Below are positions 29,004-37,131 of a stretch of DNA of 64,000 bases, in pieces. Position 1 is the first letter of the stretch. Every line of letters begins with the position of its first letter. Where the stretch lies: contig NZ_CP017195.1 in the NCBI RefSeq assembly GCF_006770285.1, positions 1,736,001 to 1,800,000 of the forward strand, written 5' to 3'. Below the pieces are notes generated by a model. It saw only the letters and a list, made by a program, of their open reading frames with translations. It was not told where the DNA came from and made no database searches. This DNA comes from Lactococcus paracarnosus (GTDB taxonomy: Bacteria > Bacillota > Bacilli > Lactobacillales > Streptococcaceae). Both the position numbers and the translations under genes were made by a program.

Positions 29004-29035
29004 TTTCTTGGAATTAAATATTCTAAGAAACATAT
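29004..29035 (-). repeat. Right inverted repeat (IRR) of the candidate invertible segment
   Basis: Exact reverse complement of 27347-27378 over 32 bp. Homology stops on both flanks, which defines the ends. The distance between inner ends is 1625 bp and includes the recombinase gene. Confidence 0.88.
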
Positions 29036-29236
29036 TTCGTTTGTAGATTAACTAAGTAAGCAATCATACTTTCTTTCTTATCTAATAAACTTACGATTGA
29101 TTTGAATCAATTAATTTCTTCTTTACTCGTTAAATTAATCATTTGATAAAAATAATAGGATAAGGATGTAATAGATGCAGGCATATAATAAATAAAAATA
29201 TTTCTATTTATTTTCATTTATTATATCAGAATATTC

Positions 29237-29268
29237 AAAAAACACGTTAAAAAAACGTGTTTTTTTTA
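29237..29268. terminator. Bidirectional terminator right of the invertible segment
   Basis: 12-bp stem AAAAAACACGTT (29237-29248) with AACGTGTTTTTT (29255-29266) and T/A runs on both sides. On the plus strand it would stop transcripts from the outward promoter after about 280 nt. On the minus strand it could end the bioY operon. The rest of 29036-29382 shows no gene. Confidence 0.82.
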
Positions 29269-29382
29269 ACGTATTTTTAATAACATTAAGACTCATTTAT
29301 TCAAAGAAAGCAGTTAAACATCTATTAGTAAATTATTCTTTATAGATTGATCTCAGAATCTATATACTGAAGTTCATGTTAT

Positions 29383-29790
29383 TTAACCACTCATTAATAT
29401 AACGCCTTCACGCGCTTTCATATGTTCAAATACCGCCTGTGTGATATCGAATGCGGCAGTTAAATTGACAGCAATCACTTCCTGCCAATGCTTACTAGTC
29501 ATCTTGCTAAATGATTTATCCAGACAGATACCACTATTAAAGTAATACTGCTGAATCGTTCCCCATCTATCCAGGACTTTCTTAACAAACTGCCTCCCGG
29601 CTTGGCCATCTTGTATATCAAATGTTGCAACATACAATTTTTTTTCATCAGGGTAAGCTTCTCGTAACTGTCTTGTATTTTCAGGATTGCTAGAGCAAGT
29701 TGCGACAGCAAACCCATGCCTTAAATAGACGTCTACTAAAGCTCTGCCGATACCGCGTGTACCTCCTGTGATCAAAACAACTTTAGTCAT
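29383..29790 (-). pseudogene. Short-chain dehydrogenase/reductase, C-terminally truncated (FabG-like)
   Basis: The first 135 residues of an SDR ketoreductase: NAD(P)-binding TGGTRGIG, a FNSGI strand in place of the usual NNAGI, then the helix before the catalytic Ser. The frame ends at GVILMSG followed by TAA, so the Ser-Tyr-Lys catalytic residues and about 110 residues are missing. Downstream DNA does not continue the domain. The break lies about 350 bp from the right inverted repeat, so an old rearrangement probably removed the 3' end. It overlaps the preceding dehydratase gene by 8 bp and is the last remnant of the bioY operon. Confidence 0.8.
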
Positions 29791-30109
29791 TTTCTATCAT
29801 CCCTTCCCCCACTTTTTTATCACATGACCATACTTCAAAATGCTGATCAGCGCTTACCTTTAAATAAATAGGGTCATTAACCCATACTTTATCCAGAAAA
29901 CTATACGAAAAGTTTCGCCTCTCTTTAAGTTCAAATAGGGTCATCAAGATGCCTTCCACTCTGGCCATTAATTGGATCCCGAAAACAACACCTAACTGAT
30001 GAACTGGATTATCATCTTTTGAGAAGAGATGATAAGCAGCTAAATCAGCCTCTGAAAAACTAAATAGGCTCGATGCCTTTAACATAGATTTTGCTCCGAC
30101 AGGTGGCAT
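29783..30109 (-). CDS. MaoC-like hot-dog dehydratase
   Basis: A 108-aa single hot-dog protein with the (R)-enoyl-CoA hydratase signature YHLFSKDDNPVH (catalytic Asp and His in FSxxDxNPxH). It should hydrate or dehydrate an acyl thioester. I chose ATG 30109 because AAGGAG precedes it; an upstream in-frame start lies deeper in the previous gene. It pairs with the hot-dog protein encoded just before it, which resembles the other half of a double hot-dog hydratase. Confidence 0.75.
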   Translation of the reverse strand: MPPVGAKSMLKASSLFSFSEADLAAYHLFSKDDNPVHQLGVVFGIQLMARVEGILMTLFELKERRNFSYSFLDKVWVNDPIYLKVSADQHFEVWSCDKKVGEGMIEND

Positions 30110-30407
30110 ATAGCTCCGCTCCTTTCTCAATCGTTAGTAAATAAGTCCAAAATTCACACGTCTCTTTTGGTAATACTGATTCTCTAATCAAGCTAATTTC
30201 ATAGCTTTGGTCAAACTCGATATCTTTTAGATAGCTAATATGCTGTTCGACTAATAAATGTGTCCTATCTGTCAAGTCAACGATGTCAAAGTGTCGCCAT
30301 AACGTCAATAAAAATGCATGAGGCCATTTATCACCTTTGTAGCAGACTATTTTTTTATAAGTATCGATTTCATCACGTGTTATACTAACTATTTTTTTGA
30401 TTGTCAG
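30060..30407 (-). CDS. Hot-dog fold protein, probable partner of the MaoC-like dehydratase, CTG start
   Basis: In-frame coding runs back from the stop at 30060 to a TGA at 30410-30408. No ATG, GTG or TTG lies in the first 33 codons. Read from CTG at 30407, the product is 115 aa (ITRDEIDTYKKIV, GDKWPHAFLL, HISYLKDIEFDQSYEI) and looks like a complete MaoC-type N-terminal hot-dog. The CTG overlaps the thiolase stop as CTGA, like the common ATGA coupling, with AAAGG upstream. A TTG at 30308 would give a truncated 82-aa product. It lacks the FSxxDxNPxH residues itself. Confidence 0.65.
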   Translation of the reverse strand: MTIKKIVSITRDEIDTYKKIVCYKGDKWPHAFLLTLWRHFDIVDLTDRTHLLVEQHISYLKDIEFDQSYEISLIRESVLPKETCEFWTYLLTIEKGAELYATCRSKIYVKGIEPI

Positions 30408-31543
30408 TCAACCTTTCTTAGCAGTAGAGAAGTCCCTTGTCCACCACCAACACACATGGTGACGAGGCCCGTCTTTAATGTAGGCCGCTTTTCTAACTCT
30501 GTCATCAACCGGCGCACTAATATGGCACCTGTCGCACCAAAGGGATGACCAAAGGCTAGGGCGCCTCCTGATCGATTAACACGCGCCTCTTGCCAACCAG
30601 CTGTTTGAATGCAGGCTAAGGCCTGTGAGGCAAACGCTTCATTTAGCTCAATCCGATCAATTTCAGAGATAGCTAATCCCTGTTTGGCTAATAGTTTTTC
30701 TGTCGCATAAACTGGACCTAATCCAAAATCTTCTGGTAAAGTGCCAACTGAAACGCCATCAACGACTTCAAATAAAGGCTGGAGCTGATTTGCCTTGCAG
30801 AATGACTCACTCGCAATAATGACGAAGGCTGCACCATCATTTAACGGCGAGCTATTACCAGCTGTCAATGTGCCATTTTCCTTAAAAACTGCTGGTAAGC
30901 CTGCTAATTTGTTAAGACTTGTGTCCGCCCGAGGACTTTCATCTGAAGTAACTTGCTGTACGGAAATGATTTCGTCTTTAAAGGTGCCAGATTGTTTTGC
31001 CTGTTGATACTTAACCTGACTCTGATAGGCATAGGCATCTTGTTGCACACGACTGATTTGTAGCCTATCAGCTAATGCTTCGCAGGCCTCACCCATAGCA
31101 GGATCGCCATAAGCATCAATACTTAGGGCAGCTCTCTCGATTATTTTCGGTGGGCCACCAAAAAGCCTAGCAGGTCTCTCAATCAGCCATGGAGAGCGAC
31201 TTGTGCTCTCAACACCACCACAGGCAATACATGAGGCCATGCCACTTTTGATTTTAGCAGTTGCAACGACTAGACTTTCTAGTCCAGATGCACACTGTCG
31301 ATCTATGGTCAGAGCAGGCGTTGTGACTGATAGCCCCGACGCTAAAGCAAGACGCCGACCAACATTACCACCACCACCTATGATGTTTCCGACAATCACT
31401 TCATCAACCCGACTAAGGTGTTGCCTAGCAAGTAGTTTTTTTAGCAAGTCACCACCTAGATACTCCGGCAGGGTATCTGAGAAAATCCCACCAAATTTGC
31501 CTATAGCTGTTCTTGCACTATCAACAATGAATACACGTTCCAT
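30404..31543 (-). CDS. Thiolase (acetyl-CoA acyltransferase), YhfS-like
   Basis: A 379-aa thiolase with nucleophilic Cys in DRQCASGLESL, the NEAFA motif, the GGALAFGHPFGATGA His motif and second Cys in CVGGGQG, so it is catalytically complete. It starts at ATG 31543 behind AGGAG. It could condense or cleave acyl-CoA; beside a ligase, a ketoreductase and dehydratases, condensation is the better guess. B. subtilis yhfS lies in a similar bioY-type operon. Confidence 0.88.
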   Translation of the reverse strand: MERVFIVDSARTAIGKFGGIFSDTLPEYLGGDLLKKLLARQHLSRVDEVIVGNIIGGGGNVGRRLALASGLSVTTPALTIDRQCASGLESLVVATAKIKSGMASCIACGGVESTSRSPWLIERPARLFGGPPKIIERAALSIDAYGDPAMGEACEALADRLQISRVQQDAYAYQSQVKYQQAKQSGTFKDEIISVQQVTSDESPRADTSLNKLAGLPAVFKENGTLTAGNSSPLNDGAAFVIIASESFCKANQLQPLFEVVDGVSVGTLPEDFGLGPVYATEKLLAKQGLAISEIDRIELNEAFASQALACIQTAGWQEARVNRSGGALAFGHPFGATGAILVRRLMTELEKRPTLKTGLVTMCVGGGQGTSLLLRKVD

Positions 31544-31553
31544 AAGCGAACTC

Positions 31554-32855
31554 CTATCTCTTTTTACATTTCTTACCACTGTCATTGTACTGTATATCAG
31601 CCACAGACTGGTACTTATCTAGTTTTCCTTTACGGTAGACATCTTTCTTGAGAAATTGATTCAGCTCATCCAAGGAAAGTGACCTCCCAACCCAAATAAT
31701 ATCGGCAGCGATACCTTGACCAAGTTTTGCATCAGGATAGCCATAAACGACAGCATCTTTTATATACAGCGACTCGATCAATCGCTTTTCTAAAGTAGCT
31801 GGAAAATATTTTTCACCTTTTCGATTAATGCGATCATCTTTTCGGCCCAGGTAAAAAAGCTGCTGATCATACCAGCCCATATCACCTGTTGCAATAGTAG
31901 CTGATGCTTCATAAAAACGACCATTTTTTAGGTAGCCTTGAAAAGTCATGGGGCTAGTTACCCTGATTTCTCCGATAGCCTGATCCGTCTCTGTTATGGA
32001 GATGGTTACCTGTGGAAAAAGTGTGCCTACACAGTTATCTGATGGGTAAGGCACAGCATTATAGGCAATAAAACTTGTTTCTGAACTCCCATAGAAGGTT
32101 AAAACTTGGGCATTGGGGAATTGCTCAAAGAGTTGCTTTCTTTGATTAATTGACACGACTTCACCGCTCAAAATAATAGATAAACACTGTTTTTGCACAT
32201 TTTCTATAGCTGATAGCTGATCATTTAACACGGTCGGTACTGAAAAAACTTGGCAATGATTTAAAACGTCTGGCATGACTAATAAGTCAGTTAATGTCGT
32301 CACATCCAGCAAATAAGTCTGCCCCGAACTTAGGGTTTGTAACAAGACATATAACCCTAAGGAATAGTGTAGCGGTGTTAAACAGGTGACGTAGGGTTTC
32401 GGTGCAAAAGCTGGCACAGCATGAAAGCTAGCAAAACTTTGCAACCAGCTTTCTTTATCCCTAACAAAGCCCTTACGTTCACCTGTTGTCCCGGAAGTGA
32501 AACCTATAAATAACGTATCCTTTGGCAGCTGGATTTCTGGCAGCTCTGTTTTAAAATAAATAAAATCGTTCAGCCATAAAACAGCAGATGAAAATTCTTT
32601 TTTCAATGTCTCTGCTTTTAAGATCGGATCATTTTCTGGTATCGGGACAAAAATTTTATTTGCCCTGATACAGGCAACTAGTTTATAAATTGTTTCTGGT
32701 TCTTGTTTCATTGGTAGGAAGATGACTGCCTCTTTTACGCCTTCAAGTCTCTTTTGATATGGCAGACTATTTGCTAGCAACTCACCATAGTCAATCTGCC
32801 GCCCATGATACAGTATTGCCGTCTTTCGTTTAGGTATCTTGTCAAAGGGAATCAT
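31554..32855 (-). CDS. AMP-binding acyl-CoA ligase, YhfT-like
   Basis: An acyl-adenylate-forming ligase of 433 aa. It has the P-loop FIGFTSGTTGERKGF, the A5 motif FYGSSETS, and the hinge GDMGWYDQQLFYLGRKDDRINRKGEK. The true start is ATG 32855 after GAGGAG; a TTG four codons earlier is inside the Shine-Dalgarno. It overlaps bioY by 14 bp. The substrate acid is unknown. It is short compared with the 500-550 aa of typical acyl-CoA synthetases, as YhfT is. Confidence 0.85.
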   Translation of the reverse strand: MIPFDKIPKRKTAILYHGRQIDYGELLANSLPYQKRLEGVKEAVIFLPMKQEPETIYKLVACIRANKIFVPIPENDPILKAETLKKEFSSAVLWLNDFIYFKTELPEIQLPKDTLFIGFTSGTTGERKGFVRDKESWLQSFASFHAVPAFAPKPYVTCLTPLHYSLGLYVLLQTLSSGQTYLLDVTTLTDLLVMPDVLNHCQVFSVPTVLNDQLSAIENVQKQCLSIILSGEVVSINQRKQLFEQFPNAQVLTFYGSSETSFIAYNAVPYPSDNCVGTLFPQVTISITETDQAIGEIRVTSPMTFQGYLKNGRFYEASATIATGDMGWYDQQLFYLGRKDDRINRKGEKYFPATLEKRLIESLYIKDAVVYGYPDAKLGQGIAADIIWVGRSLSLDELNQFLKKDVYRKGKLDKYQSVADIQYNDSGKKCKKR

Positions 32856-33411
32856 GCATCTCCTCAAGATAAGTTTCTTTTTTTAATCTTTGATGGATCA
32901 CTGACGCTAAAACAGCTTTTACCAAGTCAATTGGTAGATAGATCGATGCCATCGCAATACCTGTTAACCAAGATGTATGCGAATAATACGCTAGGGAAAT
33001 ACTGCCCATCAAATCAATCAATACCGCACCACCAATGACATAAGCAATGATGATACACCATAAATTTCGTGTCCCTAGTTTTTCAAGAAAAAGAGAGATA
33101 GCGAGCGGACAAAGTAGGAAACCAAGTAAGAAACCACTCCCTGGACTAAACAATAACCCGACACCACCTCGACCTCCAGATAAGAACGGTAAGCCCAGCA
33201 AACTGGAAAGTAAGAAGATGCCTACTGTCAAGGTGCCATATTTTTTACCCAGAAAACCACCAGCCATCATAATCAGCATGTTTTGTAATACAAACGGCAC
33301 GCCGATAGCTGGAACCGGTATGGCAATCATACCCGATATGATAATCAATACAAGAAATATGGCGATTTTTGTAATCTTATTTGTCGCTATTTTACTGTCA
33401 TTTTTTTTCAT
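32842..33411 (-). CDS. bioY: BioY, biotin transporter substrate-binding membrane subunit
   Basis: The S component of a biotin ECF transporter, 189 aa with six membrane segments. It has the family stretches ISGMIAIPVPAIGVPFVLQNM and GLPFLSGGRGGVGLLFSPGSGF. It would use the shared EcfAAT module encoded elsewhere. It leads the operon and sits behind a BirA box. Confidence 0.93.
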   Translation of the reverse strand: MKKNDSKIATNKITKIAIFLVLIIISGMIAIPVPAIGVPFVLQNMLIMMAGGFLGKKYGTLTVGIFLLSSLLGLPFLSGGRGGVGLLFSPGSGFLLGFLLCPLAISLFLEKLGTRNLWCIIIAYVIGGAVLIDLMGSISLAYYSHTSWLTGIAMASIYLPIDLVKAVLASVIHQRLKKETYLEEMHDSL

Positions 33412-33454
33412 GTTACTTCTCCTAGTATTCCTAAATTCGATTGACTTCTTTTAT

Positions 33455-33486
33455 TTGTAAACCTTTTTATTTTATTTAGTTTACAA
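33455..33486 (-). promoter_or_regulatory. BirA operator (biotin box)
   Basis: Inverted arms TTGTAAAC (33455-33462) and GTTTACAA (33479-33486) with 16 bases between them, matching the BirA box layout described for Firmicutes and Gram-negatives. It lies 44 bp upstream of the bioY start. Biotin repression of the whole operon is predicted. Confidence 0.85.
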
Positions 33487-33592
33487 TTAAACATAGTATC
33501 ATATTTTTTGAGAATAGACAAACTTTTATTAGTAAACGATGAGATTGTTTTAAAATTGTCCTATAACACATGTACAATTTTATGGTAAAAGA

Positions 33593-33622
33593 AAAAAAGC
33601 TGTCCTAAGACACGCTTTTTAC
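33593..33622 (-). terminator. Terminator of the M60 protease gene
   Basis: Stem formed by AAAAAAGCTGTC (33593-33604) and GACACGCTTTTT (33609-33620) with one mismatch and a T-run on the minus strand, three bases after the stop codon. Confidence 0.78.
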
Positions 33623-33624
33623 CT

Positions 33625-36600
33625 TTAGTCACTAGCTTTATATTTATGATTAATGCAGTATAGGCTAACCACGACAAGTAGCAACCCTAGTATCACTGCT
33701 AGGTAAGTTTTCTGCTCCCCTGTTTTAGGCAAGCGTTTAAGCTGTTTCTTTTCTTTAGCAATAGCTTGAGTAGCTGTATTTTGGGGTTTTAACGGTGTTT
33801 CCAGTAGCGCTGGTATTTCTGGTGTTACGGGTGTTTCTGGTGCTGCTGGTGTTGCTGGCGTTTTTTCAGATGACGTTTTCTCTTCAACTGTTACCGTAAT
33901 TCTTTTTACCGCACTACCATGGCTATACTTGATGTCATACACACCAACTTTAGTGGTGTCAACAGATCCACTGACCATTTTAATATCAAACTCAACTACT
34001 TTACCACGACTATCTGTTGCTGATATAAAGTTGTCAACTGCTGCCCAACTATCTCCAACCTTAATCTTTGAATCCTTAACATCAATTGATGCTTTACTTG
34101 CTTTGACTGTCACTTGAGCTGTACTACTCACTCCTTCATAGCTGTAGGTTACTGTGTAGGTGCCCACTTTGCTAGTATCTAGACATTTAGGTATATAGGT
34201 TAACGCCCCAGACTTGACAGCATCAGCAAATGTATAGGCCTCGCTATCTTTTATCAACTCGGCGATATGCATTTCAGGATCCCATATTTCCCCTTGTATT
34301 AAAACAACATCCTTTAATAATAATTTATTTTTAGGGAGAATTGGGTCAGATCGCTTTTTATAAATAAAGGTATGACTGGTTGGATTAAGTTGATAGGCTA
34401 GGTCAACCTCTGGTATCTCTTCTAATAATGCATAACCCGATATCGCTTTAGCTTGAAGTTTTATAGTTTCACCAAAACGCCCTGCTTGAAAATCTGGTGG
34501 AGAGATCACCATACCTTTGTCATCAAGATAATGAATCGTCATCTGACCAGGTTTTAGATTTAGAAAATCTTGGTGGTCCACTAATAATTTATCTCGATCT
34601 ACTTGCGGTAAAGCTAGTATCGCCACAATAATCTGATCCTTTTCAGGTGACCTTTTTAAGTCACTTAGACTAGCATCAACCTTCAAATCTGCAATTGCAG
34701 TCAAAATTTTATCCACTGCGATTGTTTCTGATGACGTCCCATCTTGATTAACTAAATGACCATTTTTAAGCAGAAGTACATTCGTCTTAGTTGCTAGGTT
34801 GATTAAGCCAGCAGTTGAGCCACGTAATCGATTTTTTGTTTCAGCATGAAAAATTTTAATTTGATAGCCTTCTTTTAATGGTAACTCTATTTTCTCTTTT
34901 TGGACGTTCGTGCCCTCTATCATCTTTTCATAAATCTGTTTACCTGCTTCATCAAAGACTTGTATGGACGCATAAAGTTCGCCAGCATAATAAAGATGCG
35001 GTCGCTCCAAAAAGACATCAACAGTCATCTTTTGTCTTTGTAATTCAGTTTTCAAGTAAGCAAAATCATACTGTATCCCTTTAAAAGCAATTACTTCATC
35101 AAATAATTGACTACCCACTAGCTCCGTGAAGCTAACAGTTGTCTCATTTTGCGCATCCCGTACATAGCCATAGTAATTACTGATTGTGTACCGTTTTGCT
35201 GTTTCTGGAAAAGCTATCGTGTAAATCCCATTTTTCAGATTTTCTACCAGCAAATCAGGTGAATCAATCCTGACTTCTTTTACGATTTCTGGCCCATTTT
35301 TCAATTGTAATGTCTTGCCTTTTAATTGGTCAAACTCATCAATTTTCAGATGAATACTCAGCGCCCCACCTGGCAGCTGCAGCCCTGCTATATCTTGATT
35401 AGTTATCAAAGCAAACTGAGAATCTATCAATAACTTATCGCTCAAAAAACTGACCGCAGCGTCTAGATTTGATTTAGGCACAACATCGATCAAAGAAACA
35501 ACACCTGGATAGTCATTTCCTCGGTTTATCGTAGGTTGTCTTGAAGCAGTCAATGATAACCCCCATTTATTAAAAACTGGGCTATAATCTTTTTTCGTTT
35601 GACTGCTATAGTATAAAGTAAATAAATCAGGAAGTGACAAATTTTGAATCGCTGTGTCACCATTATTGATTGCTTCTCTGTAAAAAACATTTAACTTGGT
35701 CCAGTTCTCTTTCCCAACGCTTTGTGTTAAATCTGTTAGTAAAATCAAACGGCGTCGTAAATCAACACCGGCATAGCCTTGTTCATTATTTATCAGCGCA
35801 TCATATAAAGACGCCTCAACAGCCTGTTTCTTATTATAGTTATACAGCCATGACTTTTTATCTCCATCAGCTTTTCCTCTGTGCTCGTATGTGAATAGCA
35901 CAGCTAAAAGATTGTTAGCTACTTCGCCAGTATACATGCCTTTATTCCCGTAAGCTGGCTGGTAGGCATGACCCAGCTCATGTAAGGTCCCCCAGTTCCA
36001 TTTGGTCATCCACATGTTGACGACGGTTGGGTCTCCATTTGCCGAATAATTACCACCATAATAGGCGCCTACTCCAGAACCAGCACCACCATCTGCTTTC
36101 AGGAAAAAACGATTTTCTGGCGTTTTATTAATCCCATCTGAAGCTGTCAATCCCATCAACCCATCATAATAGTTGATGATGCTGTCTTGATAACTCATAT
36201 AATCCGCTAATGAAGTGAAATCTGATAATTTTTTTGCATTACTTTTTTCAGCACTAGGTATGAGGAGTTGAAATTTATCACTTTTAATCAGGCCAAATCC
36301 TGCATTACTAGCATCCCAATCTGAAAAGAATGCCGCTTCACTGTTTTTTTGATCATAAATAGGTAGCTGAGTAGATGCCCCCTCGATTTCATACTCAATC
36401 TCTGCATTTTTTTCCCCATAAGGTGTATTGATAAAGGGGACAACACTAGATGTCGTTGTGACAGTCTGCCAATCATTTGTGACCGTAACGCTCTGCTCTA
36501 ATTTTCTATCATTTGCCAAGAACCAAAGTGATAAGCTTTTATAGCCATCTGCATTACTTGATTTTCTAATCTTTATCGTCGCACCTGCGTTTAAGATCAC

Positions 36601-36774
36601 ACCTAAATCTTGACGATCATGGTACTTTGCACGTGACATCCCCGTCTTAAATACCCATGTAGGTTCTTCTAAACTCGTAATTTCTTGGGATTTAACTTCT
36701 GCTTGTACAGGTTGAACTGCAAAAAGTAGGCTAAAAAAAACGACGATAGGTGCTAAACTTATTTTTTTGTTCAT
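33625..36774 (-). CDS. Wall-anchored M60-family (enhancin-like) metallopeptidase
   Basis: A secreted surface protease of 1049 aa, probably acting on mucin-type glycoproteins as studied M60 enzymes do. Signal peptide 1-25 (ending VQA). M60 catalytic domain (about 45-420) with zinc motif HELGH at 265-269 and a downstream Glu in MYTGEVANN. A beta-rich middle part follows. A MucBP-like repeat begins MTIHYLDDKG (about 745-805). Two Ig-like bacterial surface repeats lie at about 820-970. Then come a Pro/Thr-rich wall spacer (ETPVTPEIPAL) and LPKTG at 1015-1019 with membrane segment. Monocistronic with its own promoter and terminator. Confidence 0.9.
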   Translation of the reverse strand: MNKKISLAPIVVFFSLLFAVQPVQAEVKSQEITSLEEPTWVFKTGMSRAKYHDRQDLGVILNAGATIKIRKSSNADGYKSLSLWFLANDRKLEQSVTVTNDWQTVTTTSSVVPFINTPYGEKNAEIEYEIEGASTQLPIYDQKNSEAAFFSDWDASNAGFGLIKSDKFQLLIPSAEKSNAKKLSDFTSLADYMSYQDSIINYYDGLMGLTASDGINKTPENRFFLKADGGAGSGVGAYYGGNYSANGDPTVVNMWMTKWNWGTLHELGHAYQPAYGNKGMYTGEVANNLLAVLFTYEHRGKADGDKKSWLYNYNKKQAVEASLYDALINNEQGYAGVDLRRRLILLTDLTQSVGKENWTKLNVFYREAINNGDTAIQNLSLPDLFTLYYSSQTKKDYSPVFNKWGLSLTASRQPTINRGNDYPGVVSLIDVVPKSNLDAAVSFLSDKLLIDSQFALITNQDIAGLQLPGGALSIHLKIDEFDQLKGKTLQLKNGPEIVKEVRIDSPDLLVENLKNGIYTIAFPETAKRYTISNYYGYVRDAQNETTVSFTELVGSQLFDEVIAFKGIQYDFAYLKTELQRQKMTVDVFLERPHLYYAGELYASIQVFDEAGKQIYEKMIEGTNVQKEKIELPLKEGYQIKIFHAETKNRLRGSTAGLINLATKTNVLLLKNGHLVNQDGTSSETIAVDKILTAIADLKVDASLSDLKRSPEKDQIIVAILALPQVDRDKLLVDHQDFLNLKPGQMTIHYLDDKGMVISPPDFQAGRFGETIKLQAKAISGYALLEEIPEVDLAYQLNPTSHTFIYKKRSDPILPKNKLLLKDVVLIQGEIWDPEMHIAELIKDSEAYTFADAVKSGALTYIPKCLDTSKVGTYTVTYSYEGVSSTAQVTVKASKASIDVKDSKIKVGDSWAAVDNFISATDSRGKVVEFDIKMVSGSVDTTKVGVYDIKYSHGSAVKRITVTVEEKTSSEKTPATPAAPETPVTPEIPALLETPLKPQNTATQAIAKEKKQLKRLPKTGEQKTYLAVILGLLLVVVSLYCINHKYKASD

Positions 36775-36803
36775 AGAAATCCTTTCCCATTACCGATAAT
36801 GTT

Positions 36804-36832
36804 ATTATACTAACAATTTAATATAATTTCAA
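36804..36832 (-). promoter_or_regulatory. Promoter of the M60 protease gene
   Basis: -35 TTGAAA (36832-36827), 17-bp spacer, -10 TATAAT (36809-36804), 30 bp upstream of the start codon. Confidence 0.8.
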
Positions 36833-37020
36833 GTATTTCGACAGTTTAACTTTTATGATATGAAAATAATTAAACGATACCTTAACCTGCATTTTTCTAT
36901 TTTCAACATCTAAAATAAATTTAGCCAGTAGTAAAGGGATAGAATATAACTAGAAAAAACGTGCAGCCAATTACGCATTGATTCCTGATTACAGAATTTG
37001 TTATTAGCTATCAAATACAT
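36833..37020. other. Intergenic AT-rich region
   Basis: Between the M60 promoter and the next terminator. I see no gene and no clear structure. Confidence 0.5.
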
Positions 37021-37050
37021 AAAAAAAGCAAGCAGACTTGCTACTTGCTT
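37021..37050 (-). terminator. Terminator after the MBL-fold hydrolase
   Basis: Stem AAGCAAG (37026-37032) with CTTGCTT (37044-37050) and seven T on the minus strand, 82 bases after the gene. Confidence 0.82.
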
Positions 37051-37131
37051 CACTACTCATATAAATTAGTAATAGTCATCAAACAGACGAAACATATTTG
37101 ACCGTTAAGACATAAATCCTTACAACTGAAC

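Noticed and set aside
27347-29035. attL/attR of an integrated mobile element
   Set aside because: The copies are inverted, not direct. No other mobile-element genes lie between them, so excision is not the natural outcome. A decayed island remains possible.
33047-33460. 137-codon plus-strand frame opposite bioY
   Set aside because: It mirrors the conserved BioY frame and covers the BirA box. Composition (many Pro/Lys/Asn) is typical of a shadow frame.
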